Below, piece after piece: positions 25,333 through 32,994 of a DNA stretch of 64,000 nt. Made by a program: the position numbers and the translations under genes. How positions within the stretch are numbered: position 1 is the stretch's first letter; each line of letters starts with the position of its first letter. The stretch lies in NCBI GenBank assembly GCA_035624215.1, contig DASPRY010000048.1, forward strand, positions 73,114 through 137,113, given 5' to 3'. Source of the DNA: JAFAGX01 sp035624215. GTDB taxonomy: Bacteria; Acidobacteriota; Terriglobia; Terriglobales; Acidobacteriaceae. The notes below the pieces were generated by a model that saw only the letters and a program-made list of their open reading frames with translations, had not been told where the DNA came from and did not search any database.

Positions 25333-25695
25333 ATGTCCGCGGCTGACCCCAAATCTGTCAAAGTGTACATCAGCAGCGGCACGGGCGTAGACATCGAATG
25401 GAAGGATGGTCACCGCTCCCACTACGATTTTCCCTACTTGCGCGACGCTTGCCCCTGCGCCTTATGCGATGAAGAGCGCGGCAAGTCTGGGCGGAAACCC
25501 GGCGAGCCTCCGAAACTCGCGCCCGGTGCTCTGCCCATGTTCAAGCCGGCAGCCAAGCCAACCTCCGCAGAAGGGGTGGGCAAGTATGCCATCAAATTTC
25601 ATTGGAATGACGGCCACGAACTGGGAATTTATTCCTGGCAATTCTTGCGCGATTGGTGCCCGTGCGCGGAGTGCAAGCCGGCGAGAGAGAACTGA
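25333..25695 (+). CDS. DUF971 family protein
   Basis: The protein is 120 residues from ATG 25333. It shows the DUF971/GBBH-N-like pattern: VDIEWKDGHRSHYDFPYLRD, CPCALCDEERG, then a second half KFHWNDGHELGIYSWQFLRD followed by CPCAECKP. The cysteine-rich CPCxxC pairs recur and may bind metal. Members are often found near Fe-S or Mrp-type genes; here there is no such neighbour. A hairpin ACCCCGA-TTTC-TCGGGGT at 25738-25755 follows and may end the transcript. Confidence 0.8.
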   Translation: MSAADPKSVKVYISSGTGVDIEWKDGHRSHYDFPYLRDACPCALCDEERGKSGRKPGEPPKLAPGALPMFKPAAKPTSAEGVGKYAIKFHWNDGHELGIYSWQFLRDWCPCAECKPAREN

Positions 25696-25737
25696 ATCCT
25701 GCGTAACCGAATCGGAATACCGTGCAGCAAAACAATA

Positions 25738-25755
25738 ACCCCGATTTCTCGGGGT
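25738..25755. terminator. Hairpin after DUF971 gene, possible bidirectional terminator
   Basis: A perfect 7-bp stem ACCCCGA / TCGGGGT with a TTTC loop. On the plus strand it is followed by CAAAAATCTTT, on the minus strand by TTATTGTTTTG. It would end either the DUF971 transcript or the tRNA-like transcript that comes from the other side. Confidence 0.5.
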
Positions 25756-25776
25756 CAAAAATCTTTATGGGCACCA

Positions 25777-25938
25777 ACAGCACCCTGCGACAGTTTCAGT
25801 ATGTCCCCACCGGCTTGACCAGTCAAGTTACTTTTGTAGGAAGTTATCCCTGCTTTGCTTCCCACAGAACCCTCGCTCGAGTTGAGCGTGGACCCGACGG
25901 GATTTGAACCCGCATCTGCGACCGTCGCAGGGTGCTGT
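25777..25938. repeat. 15-base inverted repeat linking the spacer to the tRNA-like anticodon arm
   Basis: ACAGCACCCTGCGAC occurs on the plus strand at 25777-25791 and, inverted, at 25924-25938 within the tRNA-like gene, where it covers position 25 through the end of the anticodon loop. Flanking bases differ, so the identity ends sharply. Confidence 0.7.
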
Positions 25939-25960
25939 GTTCCCATTACACCACGGGCCC
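25889..25960 (-). tRNA. tRNA-like gene, predicted anticodon GCG (Arg), anticodon stem mispaired
   Basis: The complement folds as a 72-base tRNA: acceptor GGGCCCG/CGGGTCC (one G-U), D stem GTGT/ACAC with loop AATGGGA, T arm GCGGG-TTCAAAT-CCCGT and discriminator A. CCA is not encoded. The anticodon loop position reads CTGCGAC, giving anticodon GCG. The anticodon stem GCACC/GGTCG keeps only three pairs, with G-G and C-C at the two outer positions. The loop region is instead part of a near-perfect palindrome CTGCGAC-G-GTCGCAG. It may be a degenerate tRNA, a tRNA-derived element or an unusual functional tRNA. Confidence 0.6.
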
Positions 25961-26108
25961 AGCTTTAACTTATCCAAGACGTGGAAAGGAACGCATGTTT
26001 AGACATCACGGTGCATACAGGCCCAGATCTGAAACAGGAATTACAGCCGCCGTCTCGCCTTGATTGCCTGTAGAATTCAATCAGGATCTCTGGAGCCATT
26101 TTCCATCT

Positions 26109-28745
26109 TTGTCCTTTCTCTCCCAACTTAACCCCCAGCAGCATGGAGCTGTCGAGACTACCGATGGGCCGCTGCTGATCCTCGCCGGGGCTGGCAGCGG
26201 CAAAACGCGCGTCATCACCTACCGGATCGCGCATCTGATCGAACACCTCGGTGTCATGCCGGAGTCCATCCTGGCGATGACCTTCACCAATAAAGCTGCG
26301 GCAGAGATGGGAGAACGCGTAGACAAGCTGGTTGGCGGCCTCTCAGTCGCCAGGCCTCTGATTTCCACTTTTCATTCTTTTTGTGTCCGCGTTTTGCGGC
26401 GCGACATTGAAGCGCTTCGTATTCCATCCAGCACGGGTGCTACGCCGATCGGGCTTACAAAACAATTTGTCATCTACGACGAGGCCGATCAGCAGCAACT
26501 CGTCAAATCCGTCATGCGGCGGCTCGGCATCGACGACAAACAGGTCACCCCCCGTTCCGTGCTCGCGCACATTTCGTGGGCCAAGAACCACATGCTCGAT
26601 CCGCAGGAGGTTTATCTGCAGTCGGACGATCCCAAGACCGAGCGCGTGGCACAAATCTACGCCGAATACAAGAAAGAGCTTGCCAAAGCCAACGCCCTCG
26701 ATTTCGACGATCTGCTACTTGAGGCCGTGCGCTTGTTGAAAGCGGTTCCCAGCGTACGCGAGTATTACAACCGCCGCTTTCATTACATTCTCGTCGACGA
26801 GTATCAGGACACCAACCGCCCGCAATACGAGCTTATGCGGCTGCTTGCGGCAACTCGTCACAACGTCTGTGCCGTGGGCGACGAAGACCAATCAATTTAT
26901 TCCTGGCGTGGCGCTGACATCCGCAACATTCTTGAGTTCGAAAACGATTTCCCCGAGGCGAAAATCATCCGCCTGGAACAGAACTACCGTTCCACGCAGA
27001 ACATCCTGCAGGCGGCTTCCGCTGTGGTTGCCAACAACGTCAGGCGCAAAGGCAAGAATCTCTGGACCTCCCGCCAGGGCGGCACGCGAATCGGCTACTA
27101 CGAAGCTCCCGATGGCGAGAACGAGGCCCTGTTCGTTGCCGACCACATTGCGAGGTACCTGCGTGAAGCTATTGAGCGCGGCGACAACCCGCATACGGCA
27201 GTGCTTTACCGTATTAATTCGCAATCCCGCCTGTTTGAAGAGGCCATGCGCCGCTATCAGCTCAAGTACAACGTGGTCGGTGGCTTCTCCTTTTACGAAC
27301 GCGCCGAGATCAAAGACATGATCTCGTATTTGAAAGTCATTCATAACGTGGATGACTCGATCGCTCTGCTGCGCGTTATCAACACGCCCGTTCGCGGCAT
27401 CGGCAAAACCACTCTCGAAACTCTGGAGCGGGTTGCGCTTGAGACCGGCCTGTCGCTCTGGGGCGCAATCAACGAAGCCATCCAACGCCAGCTTTTGCCG
27501 CCTCGCGCTTTGGCAGCTCTCAAAACTTTCCGGGACCTGATCGAAGATACCCGCGCCATGCTGGCCGGAACATACGTCGAGCGACTAGAGGAGACCTCCG
27601 AGCCTGATCAGCCCGCGTGGGGACAGCCGCTCTCGGCTGTCCGGCGGAGCGAGGCTTTGCAGATCTCCGATGAGTCCGACCATCAGGTCGAATTCGACCC
27701 AACAGCTTTTGACTTCGCATCCAAGGACGACCCTGGTGCCAGCGCCCCGACGTCAAAAAGCCCGCAAAACGCCAGCGCTACTATTAATGGCGCTGGGCCA
27801 TTCCGCACTCCCGGTGCTCCGGCCAGCACTGCCGAAATTCTGAAATTTCTGATCGACCGCACCGGCTACATTAAGCAGCTCGAGCAGGAAGACACCCCCG
27901 AAGCCTATTCGCGAGTCGAGAACCTGCGCGAACTGGTTAACGCTGTCATGGATTCACGCGACCGCGGTGAAACCCTGGACCAGTTTCTCGACCACGCCGC
28001 TCTGGTCAGCGACACTGACGCCTACGACGAGCGCGCTCAGGTGACGCTCATGACCCTCCACTCAGCCAAGGGATTGGAATTCCCGCTGGTTTTTCTCTGC
28101 GGCTTGGAAGAAGGATTATTCCCGCATTCGCGTACCTTCATGCAGCCCGACGATATTGAGGAAGAACGCCGCCTCTGCTATGTCGGTATGACCCGGGCGA
28201 TGGATACGCTCATCCTAACCCGGGCAGTTTATCGCCGCCGTTACGGCACCGATTTGCCCGAGGCCAGCATTCCCTCCCGGTTCCTGGAGGAAGTGCCGGC
28301 GGAATTGATCGAAGAATTAGGCATCGCCAGAAAGGCTCGTGTGGGGACGAGTGCCCTCGAGAGCCTGCCCCGAGCGCAGTCTAGGGGTTCGGCGGGGAGT
28401 AGCACCGCAACTCACTACGCTTACGAGGACGAAGATCAAAGTGCAAGCTGGGTGCCCAGCAAGCAGCGCCGCGCTTCCCCGGTCCGCACGTACAATTCCA
28501 TCGAGAACATCGCCGAATTCTTCGCCTCGCGCGGCAAGAAGTTCACACTTCCCAAGCTCTCCGCCGAGGCGCCAAAAGGCAAGAAAGGCTTCCGCCCAGG
28601 TCAGAAAGTGAAACACCCTAAATACGGCGAAGGGACGGTCTACCAGCGCGAAGGAGAAGGTGACGAGGCCAAGATTACGGTACAATTTCCCAGGTTCGGC
28701 TTGAAGAAGCTGGTCGAGAAATATGCCCAGCTGGAAAAGGCTTAA
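26109..28745 (+). CDS. UvrD/PcrA-type superfamily 1 DNA helicase
   Basis: The protein is about 878 residues from TTG 26109 (the frame is open from TTG 26064; no good ATG exists, and GGAG at 26092-26095 is a weak guide). Helicase motifs in order: LAGAGSGKTRVITYR (I), DEYQDTN (II), GDEDQSIYSWRGAD (III), QNYRSTQNI (IV), VTLMTLHSAKGLEF (V) and RRLCYVGMTRA (VI). The C-terminal tudor-like domain (RPGQKVKHPKYGEGTVYQRE) is that of PcrA/UvrD, which contacts RNA polymerase. It unwinds DNA 3'-5' in excision and mismatch repair. Two dispersed repeats have entered the reading frame, near residues 503-515 and 748-763, in what look like linkers. Confidence 0.95.
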   Translation: MSFLSQLNPQQHGAVETTDGPLLILAGAGSGKTRVITYRIAHLIEHLGVMPESILAMTFTNKAAAEMGERVDKLVGGLSVARPLISTFHSFCVRVLRRDIEALRIPSSTGATPIGLTKQFVIYDEADQQQLVKSVMRRLGIDDKQVTPRSVLAHISWAKNHMLDPQEVYLQSDDPKTERVAQIYAEYKKELAKANALDFDDLLLEAVRLLKAVPSVREYYNRRFHYILVDEYQDTNRPQYELMRLLAATRHNVCAVGDEDQSIYSWRGADIRNILEFENDFPEAKIIRLEQNYRSTQNILQAASAVVANNVRRKGKNLWTSRQGGTRIGYYEAPDGENEALFVADHIARYLREAIERGDNPHTAVLYRINSQSRLFEEAMRRYQLKYNVVGGFSFYERAEIKDMISYLKVIHNVDDSIALLRVINTPVRGIGKTTLETLERVALETGLSLWGAINEAIQRQLLPPRALAALKTFRDLIEDTRAMLAGTYVERLEETSEPDQPAWGQPLSAVRRSEALQISDESDHQVEFDPTAFDFASKDDPGASAPTSKSPQNASATINGAGPFRTPGAPASTAEILKFLIDRTGYIKQLEQEDTPEAYSRVENLRELVNAVMDSRDRGETLDQFLDHAALVSDTDAYDERAQVTLMTLHSAKGLEFPLVFLCGLEEGLFPHSRTFMQPDDIEEERRLCYVGMTRAMDTLILTRAVYRRRYGTDLPEASIPSRFLEEVPAELIEELGIARKARVGTSALESLPRAQSRGSAGSSTATHYAYEDEDQSASWVPSKQRRASPVRTYNSIENIAEFFASRGKKFTLPKLSAEAPKGKKGFRPGQKVKHPKYGEGTVYQREGEGDEAKITVQFPRFGLKKLVEKYAQLEKA
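27616..27652 (+). repeat. GGACAGCC palindromic repeat, copy A, inside uvrD reading frame
   Basis: GTGGGGACAGCCGCTCTCGG followed by CTGTCCGGCGGAGCGAGGCT matches copies B (30761) and C (14341, minus strand). Translated in frame it gives WGQPLSAVRRSEA within the helicase. Confidence 0.85.
28351..28397 (+). repeat. CCCGAGCGCAGTC-type dispersed repeat inside uvrD reading frame
   Basis: GTGCCCTCGAGAGCCTGCCC followed by CGAGCGCAGTCTAGGGGTTC and GGCGGGG. The antisense translation contains LRSGQAL, a peptide I recognise from spurious frames over a dispersed repeat common in environmental bacteria. In the uvrD frame it reads SLPRAQSRGSAGS. Confidence 0.65.
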
Positions 28746-28747
28746 AA

Positions 28748-28823
28748 CCAATTTGGTAATTTTGTAATCGGATAATTTTGTAATTATCCGATTACCAAAT
28801 TATCAAATCACCAAATTACAAAT
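28748..28823. repeat. GTAATT-type palindromic repeat after uvrD
   Basis: Nested inverted words TTTGGTAAT, TTTGTAAT, CGGATAAT, then ATTATCCG, ATTACCAAA make a long AT-rich hairpin, followed by more CCAAATTAC units. It starts at the uvrD stop and ends 13 bases before the next ATG. It may serve as terminator or mRNA 3' stabiliser. Confidence 0.8.
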
Positions 28824-28836
28824 TCAGGAAGCATTC

Positions 28837-28998
28837 ATGGCAAATACTGGATCCTTAAGCAAAGAAGAACGTAAAAAATCCAAGCGCGCATCGCGCAAAA
28901 AGCGTAAAGCGGAAAAACCGCTCAAGCCTCGCGAATACGCGCGTGGTTCGCAGAAGCGCAAAGTAAAGAAGATGGCGCGCGGCCAGGCAAAACGATAG
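28837..28998 (+). CDS. Very small basic protein (53 residues), unknown function
   Basis: The frame ATG 28837 to TAG 28996 encodes a protein with 25 Lys/Arg out of 53, starting MANTGSLSKEERKKSKRASR and ending MARGQAKR. AGGAA precedes the ATG (28826-28830). It has no hydrophobic segment. Such composition is typical of small ribosome- or nucleic-acid-associated proteins. I do not recognise a family. Its own ribosome site and the fact that it fills the gap between two repeats support a real gene. Confidence 0.6.
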   Translation: MANTGSLSKEERKKSKRASRKKRKAEKPLKPREYARGSQKRKVKKMARGQAKR

Positions 28999-29000
28999 AT

Positions 29001-29075
29001 CAGCACACGGCACTTGGCATTTGGAACTGGGCACAGCCTTAATGACCGAATGCTAAGTGCTAATTGCTAAATAGC
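29001..29075 (+). repeat. GCTAA-type palindromic repeat upstream of amino-acid permease
   Basis: Left arm CAGCACACGGCACTTGGCAT followed by TTGG, right arm CCGAATGCTAAGTGCTAATT followed by GCTAAATAGC (29046-29075). The arms are inverted. The right arm ends 10 bases before the permease start. Confidence 0.8.
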
Positions 29076-29085
29076 AAGAGGCTCT

Positions 29086-30660
29086 TTGGCACAACCTCCA
29101 ATCACGACCGAACGCGCCACCGAAACAATCCGCACCTCCGACAATCAGCTTCTCTGCTGCAAGTCCATCGACAAGCTGATCTCCGAATCGGAAGCCCCAG
29201 GCCAACGCCTGCAAAAAACTCTCGGTCCCTGGTCACTTACGGCGCTCGGCATCGGAGCCATCATCGGCTCCGGCATTTTCGTTCTCACCGGCACTGCCGC
29301 TGCCGGCGAGTTCTTCCAGGCGCCATCCATTCTGCACGCGCAAGTCCTCGACCTCATCGTCAACTTCCTGCGCGGGGGCGGCACCGCCAATGTTCTCATG
29401 CATGGGCGCCCGCCCGCCGGGCCGTCCATCGCCATCTCGTTTTTTCTGGTCGCCGTCGCTTGCAGCTTCGCCGGCTTGTGCTATGCCGAGCTGGCCTCGA
29501 TGATTCCCATCGCCGGCAGCGCATACACCTATTCCTACGCCACGCTAGGCGAGATCTTTGCCTGGATCATCGGCTGGGACCTGATCCTCGAATACGTGGT
29601 CAGCAATATTGTCGTAGCCATCGGCTTCAGCGCCTACACCAAGTCCCAGCTGGCATCCTTCGGTCTTAACCTGTCCGACAAATGGTCCACGCCCGTCTGG
29701 GAAGCCGGTCGCTGGACGGGCTCTTACTTCAACTTTCCCGCATTCCTCATCGTTTTCATTCTGACCGTGCTTCTGGTGCGCGGGGTGCGCGAATCCGCCG
29801 AAGCCAACAACGTGATGGTTGCCATCAAGATCGGCGCCATTCTGATTTTTCTGGTGGTCGGCGGCGCGCTCGTCAACCCAACTAACTGGAAGCCTTTCGC
29901 GCCCTCAGGATTTGGCGGCATTGTCACCGGCGGCGCCATCGTCTTCTTCACTTACATCGGTTTCGATTCGGTTTCCACGGCAGCCGAGGAGGCACGCAAC
30001 CCGCAACGCGACCTGCCCTTTGGCATCATTGCCTCGCTCATCGTTTGCACCCTCCTTTACGTCGGCGTCTCGATCGTGCTGCTTGGCATGATGAAATACA
30101 CGACCTTCGTATCCGGCGATGCGGCCCAGGCCCCAGTAGCCTACGCGCTGCAAATGCTCGGCGCCAGCCGCTGGTCGCGCTCCATCATCGTAATCGGTGC
30201 GCTCACCGGCATGATTTCCTCGTTATTAGTCTTCCAGTACGGACAAGCCCGCATCTGGTACGCCATGTCCCGCGACGGCCTGTTCCCCAAACTTTTTTCA
30301 GCCGTTCACCCCCGCTTCAAAACTCCGCATTGTGCGACCTGGATCGCCGGATTCGCCGTCGGCATTCCCGCGGGAATTTTCGCGGTCTCCGACGCTGCCG
30401 ATCTCTCCAACATCGGCACACTTTTCGCTTTCGTTTTGGTTTCGCTCGGAGTGATCATCCTCCGCCGCTCCCAGCCCGACCGCCCACGCGTCTTCCGCGT
30501 TCCCTTCGTCCCCTGGTTCCCGCTGATCTCTATCGTTCTCTGCGGAGGGCTCATGACCGGGCTGACCGTCATCACCTGGCTGCGCTTCGTGGTCTGGCTC
30601 ATTCTCGGCCTGCTGATTTACTGCTTCTACAGCCGTCATCGCAGCGAATTCGCCAAGTAG
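29086..30660 (+). CDS. Amino acid permease, APC superfamily (cationic amino acid transporter-like)
   Basis: A 524-residue protein starting at TTG 29086, with about 12 membrane helices. The first helix carries LTALGIGAIIGSGIFVLTG, the unwound GxG substrate site of APC transporters. AGLCYAELASMIPIAGSAYT and FFTYIGFDSVSTAAEEARNPQRDLPFG are strong family signatures, the latter typical of CAT-type transporters. It likely imports amino acids with protons or acts as exchanger; substrate not readable. An unusual 40-residue loop between helices 1 and 2 (LHAQVLDLIVNFLRGGGTAN) is seen in related acidobacterial proteins as far as I recall. Confidence 0.9.
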   Translation: MAQPPITTERATETIRTSDNQLLCCKSIDKLISESEAPGQRLQKTLGPWSLTALGIGAIIGSGIFVLTGTAAAGEFFQAPSILHAQVLDLIVNFLRGGGTANVLMHGRPPAGPSIAISFFLVAVACSFAGLCYAELASMIPIAGSAYTYSYATLGEIFAWIIGWDLILEYVVSNIVVAIGFSAYTKSQLASFGLNLSDKWSTPVWEAGRWTGSYFNFPAFLIVFILTVLLVRGVRESAEANNVMVAIKIGAILIFLVVGGALVNPTNWKPFAPSGFGGIVTGGAIVFFTYIGFDSVSTAAEEARNPQRDLPFGIIASLIVCTLLYVGVSIVLLGMMKYTTFVSGDAAQAPVAYALQMLGASRWSRSIIVIGALTGMISSLLVFQYGQARIWYAMSRDGLFPKLFSAVHPRFKTPHCATWIAGFAVGIPAGIFAVSDAADLSNIGTLFAFVLVSLGVIILRRSQPDRPRVFRVPFVPWFPLISIVLCGGLMTGLTVITWLRFVVWLILGLLIYCFYSRHRSEFAK

Positions 30661-30683
30661 AGAAACCTGAATTGTAGGTATTG

Positions 30684-30722
30684 TCATTCCGAGGAGCACC
30701 GCGACGAGAAATCTGCAGTTCC
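30684..30722 (+). repeat. GTCATTCCGAG-type dispersed repeat
   Basis: GTCATTCCGAGGAGCACCGC followed by GACGAGAAATCTGCAGTTC. Related words GAAGCACCGTGACGAGAAAC occur at 32935-32956, and GTCATTCCGAGCTGCCGTTC at 52792. Confidence 0.6.
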
Positions 30723-30760
30723 AATCCGCTCATCGGTTGAACTAAGGAGCCATCTCTGCT

Positions 30761-30845
30761 CACGTAGGGACAGCCGCCCTCGGCTGTCCGGGCCGAGCGC
30801 AGCTCGGTAGCGTTTTGTGGAAGGGCACGGCTTCAGCCGTGCCGA
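30761..30845 (+). repeat. GGACAGCC palindromic repeat, copy B, followed by a second perfect hairpin
   Basis: TAGGGACAGCCGCCCTCGGC continues TGTCCGGGCCGAGCGCAGCT. After TGTGGAAG comes a separate perfect stem GGCACGGCT-TC-AGCCGTGCC (30825-30844). The region lies between the convergent permease and methylmalonyl-CoA mutase genes and could terminate both. Confidence 0.85.
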
Positions 30846-30888
30846 AAAGCCTCGAACCCGAAACCGGCGCCCGCGCCACACGACGCCC

Positions 30889-32496
30889 CTAAATCACCAC
30901 CGCCTCTTTATACTCCCCGAACACTTTCCGCATTGTGTCGGAGATTTCGCCGACCGTGGCGTGGGCTTCGACAGCTGAAACAATGTGTGGCATGAGATTG
31001 GCACCGGAGCGGGCAGCGTCTTCAATCTTCTTCAGCGAATCTTTCCACGGTTGAGGGTCGCGGCGGGCACGCAGGGCGCGCACCCGTTCGACTTGCCTGC
31101 GTTCCAGGGACTCGTCAATGTGCAGGATCGGAATCGGTTTTTCTTCTTCCACCGTGAACCGGTTGACTCCAACCACGGTCGCTTCTCCGCGGTCCACCTG
31201 CTGCTGATATTCGTAGGCAGAGTTTTGGATTTCCTGCTGCACGAATCCGCGCTCGATGGCTTTCAGCATTCCGCCGAGGGCGTCGATCTTGTCGAGATAC
31301 TCAGTCGCGCGCTTTTCAATTTCGTTAGTCAGCGACTCGATGTAATACGACCCGGCCAGCGGATCGATGGTCTGTGTCGCACCCGACTCATACGCGATGA
31401 TCTGCTGCGTGCGCAGAGCAATCCGTGCCGCCTGCTCGGTGGGCAGCGCCAGGGCTTCGTCATAAGAATTGGTGTGCAGCGACTGCGTTCCGCCCAGCAC
31501 TGCCGACATCGCCTGAATCGCCGTTCGCACAATATTGTTCTCGGGTTGCTGCGCGGTGAGCGTGGATCCGGCTGTCTGCGTGTGGAAACGCAGCATCCAC
31601 GAACGCGGATTCTTGGCCTTGAACTGCTCCCGCATGATCCGCGCCCACATGCGGCGTGCCGCGCGGTACTTTGCCACCTCTTCCAGAAAATTGCTGTGCG
31701 CGTTGAAAAAGAATGACAGCCGAGGAGCGAACTTATCTACATCGAGCCCGGCATTCAGCGCGGCTTGCACATACGCAATGCCATTGGCGAGCGTGAACGC
31801 CACTTCCTGCACCGCGGTCGATCCCGCTTCGCGCATGTGATAACCGGAGATGGAAATCGTGTTCCACTCAGGCACGTTCGCATTCGTCCAGGCAAACATG
31901 TCGGTGATGATGCGCATCGCCGGTTGAATCGGGTAAATGTATGTTCCTCTCGCGATGTATTCTTTGAGAACGTCGTTTTGCACCGTGCCCGACAGATGGC
32001 GTATGTCCGCGCCTTGCCGGCGGGCGACCGCGACATACAGTGCCAGCAGAATTGAAGCCGTCGCGTTGATGGTCATCGAAGTGGAGATTTTTGTCAGATC
32101 GATGCCATCGAATAGCCGCTGCATGTCCTCGATGGAGTCGATGGCGACGCCAACTTTGCCAACTTCCCCGAGTGCGAACGGATTATCAGAATCCAAACCA
32201 ATCTGCGTCGGCAGATCGAATGCCACCGAAAGTCCAGTGGTCCCACTCGCCAGGAGGTACTTGTAACGCTGATTCGATTCCTCGGCATCTCCAAACCCCG
32301 CGTACTGGCGCATCGTCCACAACTTCCCCCGATACATCGTGGTTTGGACGCCACGGGTAAAAGGATATTGGCCGGGATAGCCGACCTGGCGGTCGTGATC
32401 CCAACCCTCGAGATCGGCGGGGGTGTAAAGCGAGCGGACCGGGATGTGAGAGGAAGTCTCTGAGTCAGAACTAGCGGCGGGCTTGACTTTATCCAC
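30889..32496 (-). CDS. Methylmalonyl-CoA mutase large-subunit catalytic domain (no B12-binding domain)
   Basis: The protein is about 535 residues from GTG (complement 32494-32496), chosen because AAAGG lies seven bases upstream; TTG at 32511 would add five residues. Hallmarks of the acyl-CoA mutase TIM barrel: YPFTRGVQTTMYRGKLWTMR, YAGFGDAEESNQRYKYLL, GLSVAFDLPTQIGLDSDNP, SGYHMREAGSTAVQEVAFT and QTAGSTLTAQQPENNIVRTA. The C-terminus stops at about residue 535, before the cobalamin domain with DxHxxG, so a separate small subunit must supply B12. Function: methylmalonyl-CoA/succinyl-CoA (propionate) or isobutyryl-CoA rearrangement. Confidence 0.93.
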   Translation of the reverse strand: MDKVKPAASSDSETSSHIPVRSLYTPADLEGWDHDRQVGYPGQYPFTRGVQTTMYRGKLWTMRQYAGFGDAEESNQRYKYLLASGTTGLSVAFDLPTQIGLDSDNPFALGEVGKVGVAIDSIEDMQRLFDGIDLTKISTSMTINATASILLALYVAVARRQGADIRHLSGTVQNDVLKEYIARGTYIYPIQPAMRIITDMFAWTNANVPEWNTISISGYHMREAGSTAVQEVAFTLANGIAYVQAALNAGLDVDKFAPRLSFFFNAHSNFLEEVAKYRAARRMWARIMREQFKAKNPRSWMLRFHTQTAGSTLTAQQPENNIVRTAIQAMSAVLGGTQSLHTNSYDEALALPTEQAARIALRTQQIIAYESGATQTIDPLAGSYYIESLTNEIEKRATEYLDKIDALGGMLKAIERGFVQQEIQNSAYEYQQQVDRGEATVVGVNRFTVEEEKPIPILHIDESLERRQVERVRALRARRDPQPWKDSLKKIEDAARSGANLMPHIVSAVEAHATVGEISDTMRKVFGEYKEAVVI

Positions 32497-32544
32497 TATA
32501 AGACCTTTCAATTACGAAGGGCCGAACTTCCTTATCCGAGAAAA

Positions 32545-32877
32545 TCATCTTTTTCTGTTCGCTCGCCAGAAAGAACTCACTCCAAACCAGCCGAACAGGA
32601 GGGTAAAGCAGACAGCGACGATGACTCGGCCCGATCCGACGCGTCCAGAGTGAAACTTGTTGTACTCGCGCAGGAAGGCCAGCAATCCGATTGTGGCTAA
32701 CGCCAAGAAAATAAACCCTGTGACCTCCAGCCAGAGCTGGCCCAAAACCCCTTCCAGGCGTGAGGTGGTGGCGCGCACAGCGGTCATCACCGCACCAAAA
32801 GTGCGCGTGCGGCGCACCCGCTGGCCCGCAATCCGGGTCGCGATACCTAGCTTGCGGGCAGTTGACACCTTCGCCAT
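32545..32877 (-). CDS. Small membrane protein, unknown function
   Basis: A 110-residue protein. A basic N-terminus (MAKVSTARKLGIATRIAGQR, strongly Arg/Lys-rich to about residue 40) is followed by two hydrophobic helices, WLEVTGFIFLALATIGLLAF (about 49-68) and VIVAVCFTLLFGWFGVSSFW (about 85-104). No family recognised. It is 48 bases upstream of the mutase gene on the same strand and so may be co-transcribed with it. Confidence 0.6.
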   Translation of the reverse strand: MAKVSTARKLGIATRIAGQRVRRTRTFGAVMTAVRATTSRLEGVLGQLWLEVTGFIFLALATIGLLAFLREYNKFHSGRVGSGRVIVAVCFTLLFGWFGVSSFWRANRKR

Positions 32878-32994
32878 TTGGCATCGATTTTATCAAGCTT
32901 CCGGGTTAGAATAACCGTTCCGTGAGCACGGTCACGAAGCACCGTGACGAGAAACCGCATCTAAGAAATTAGACCTTGTGCCGGAGGGGGTTTC

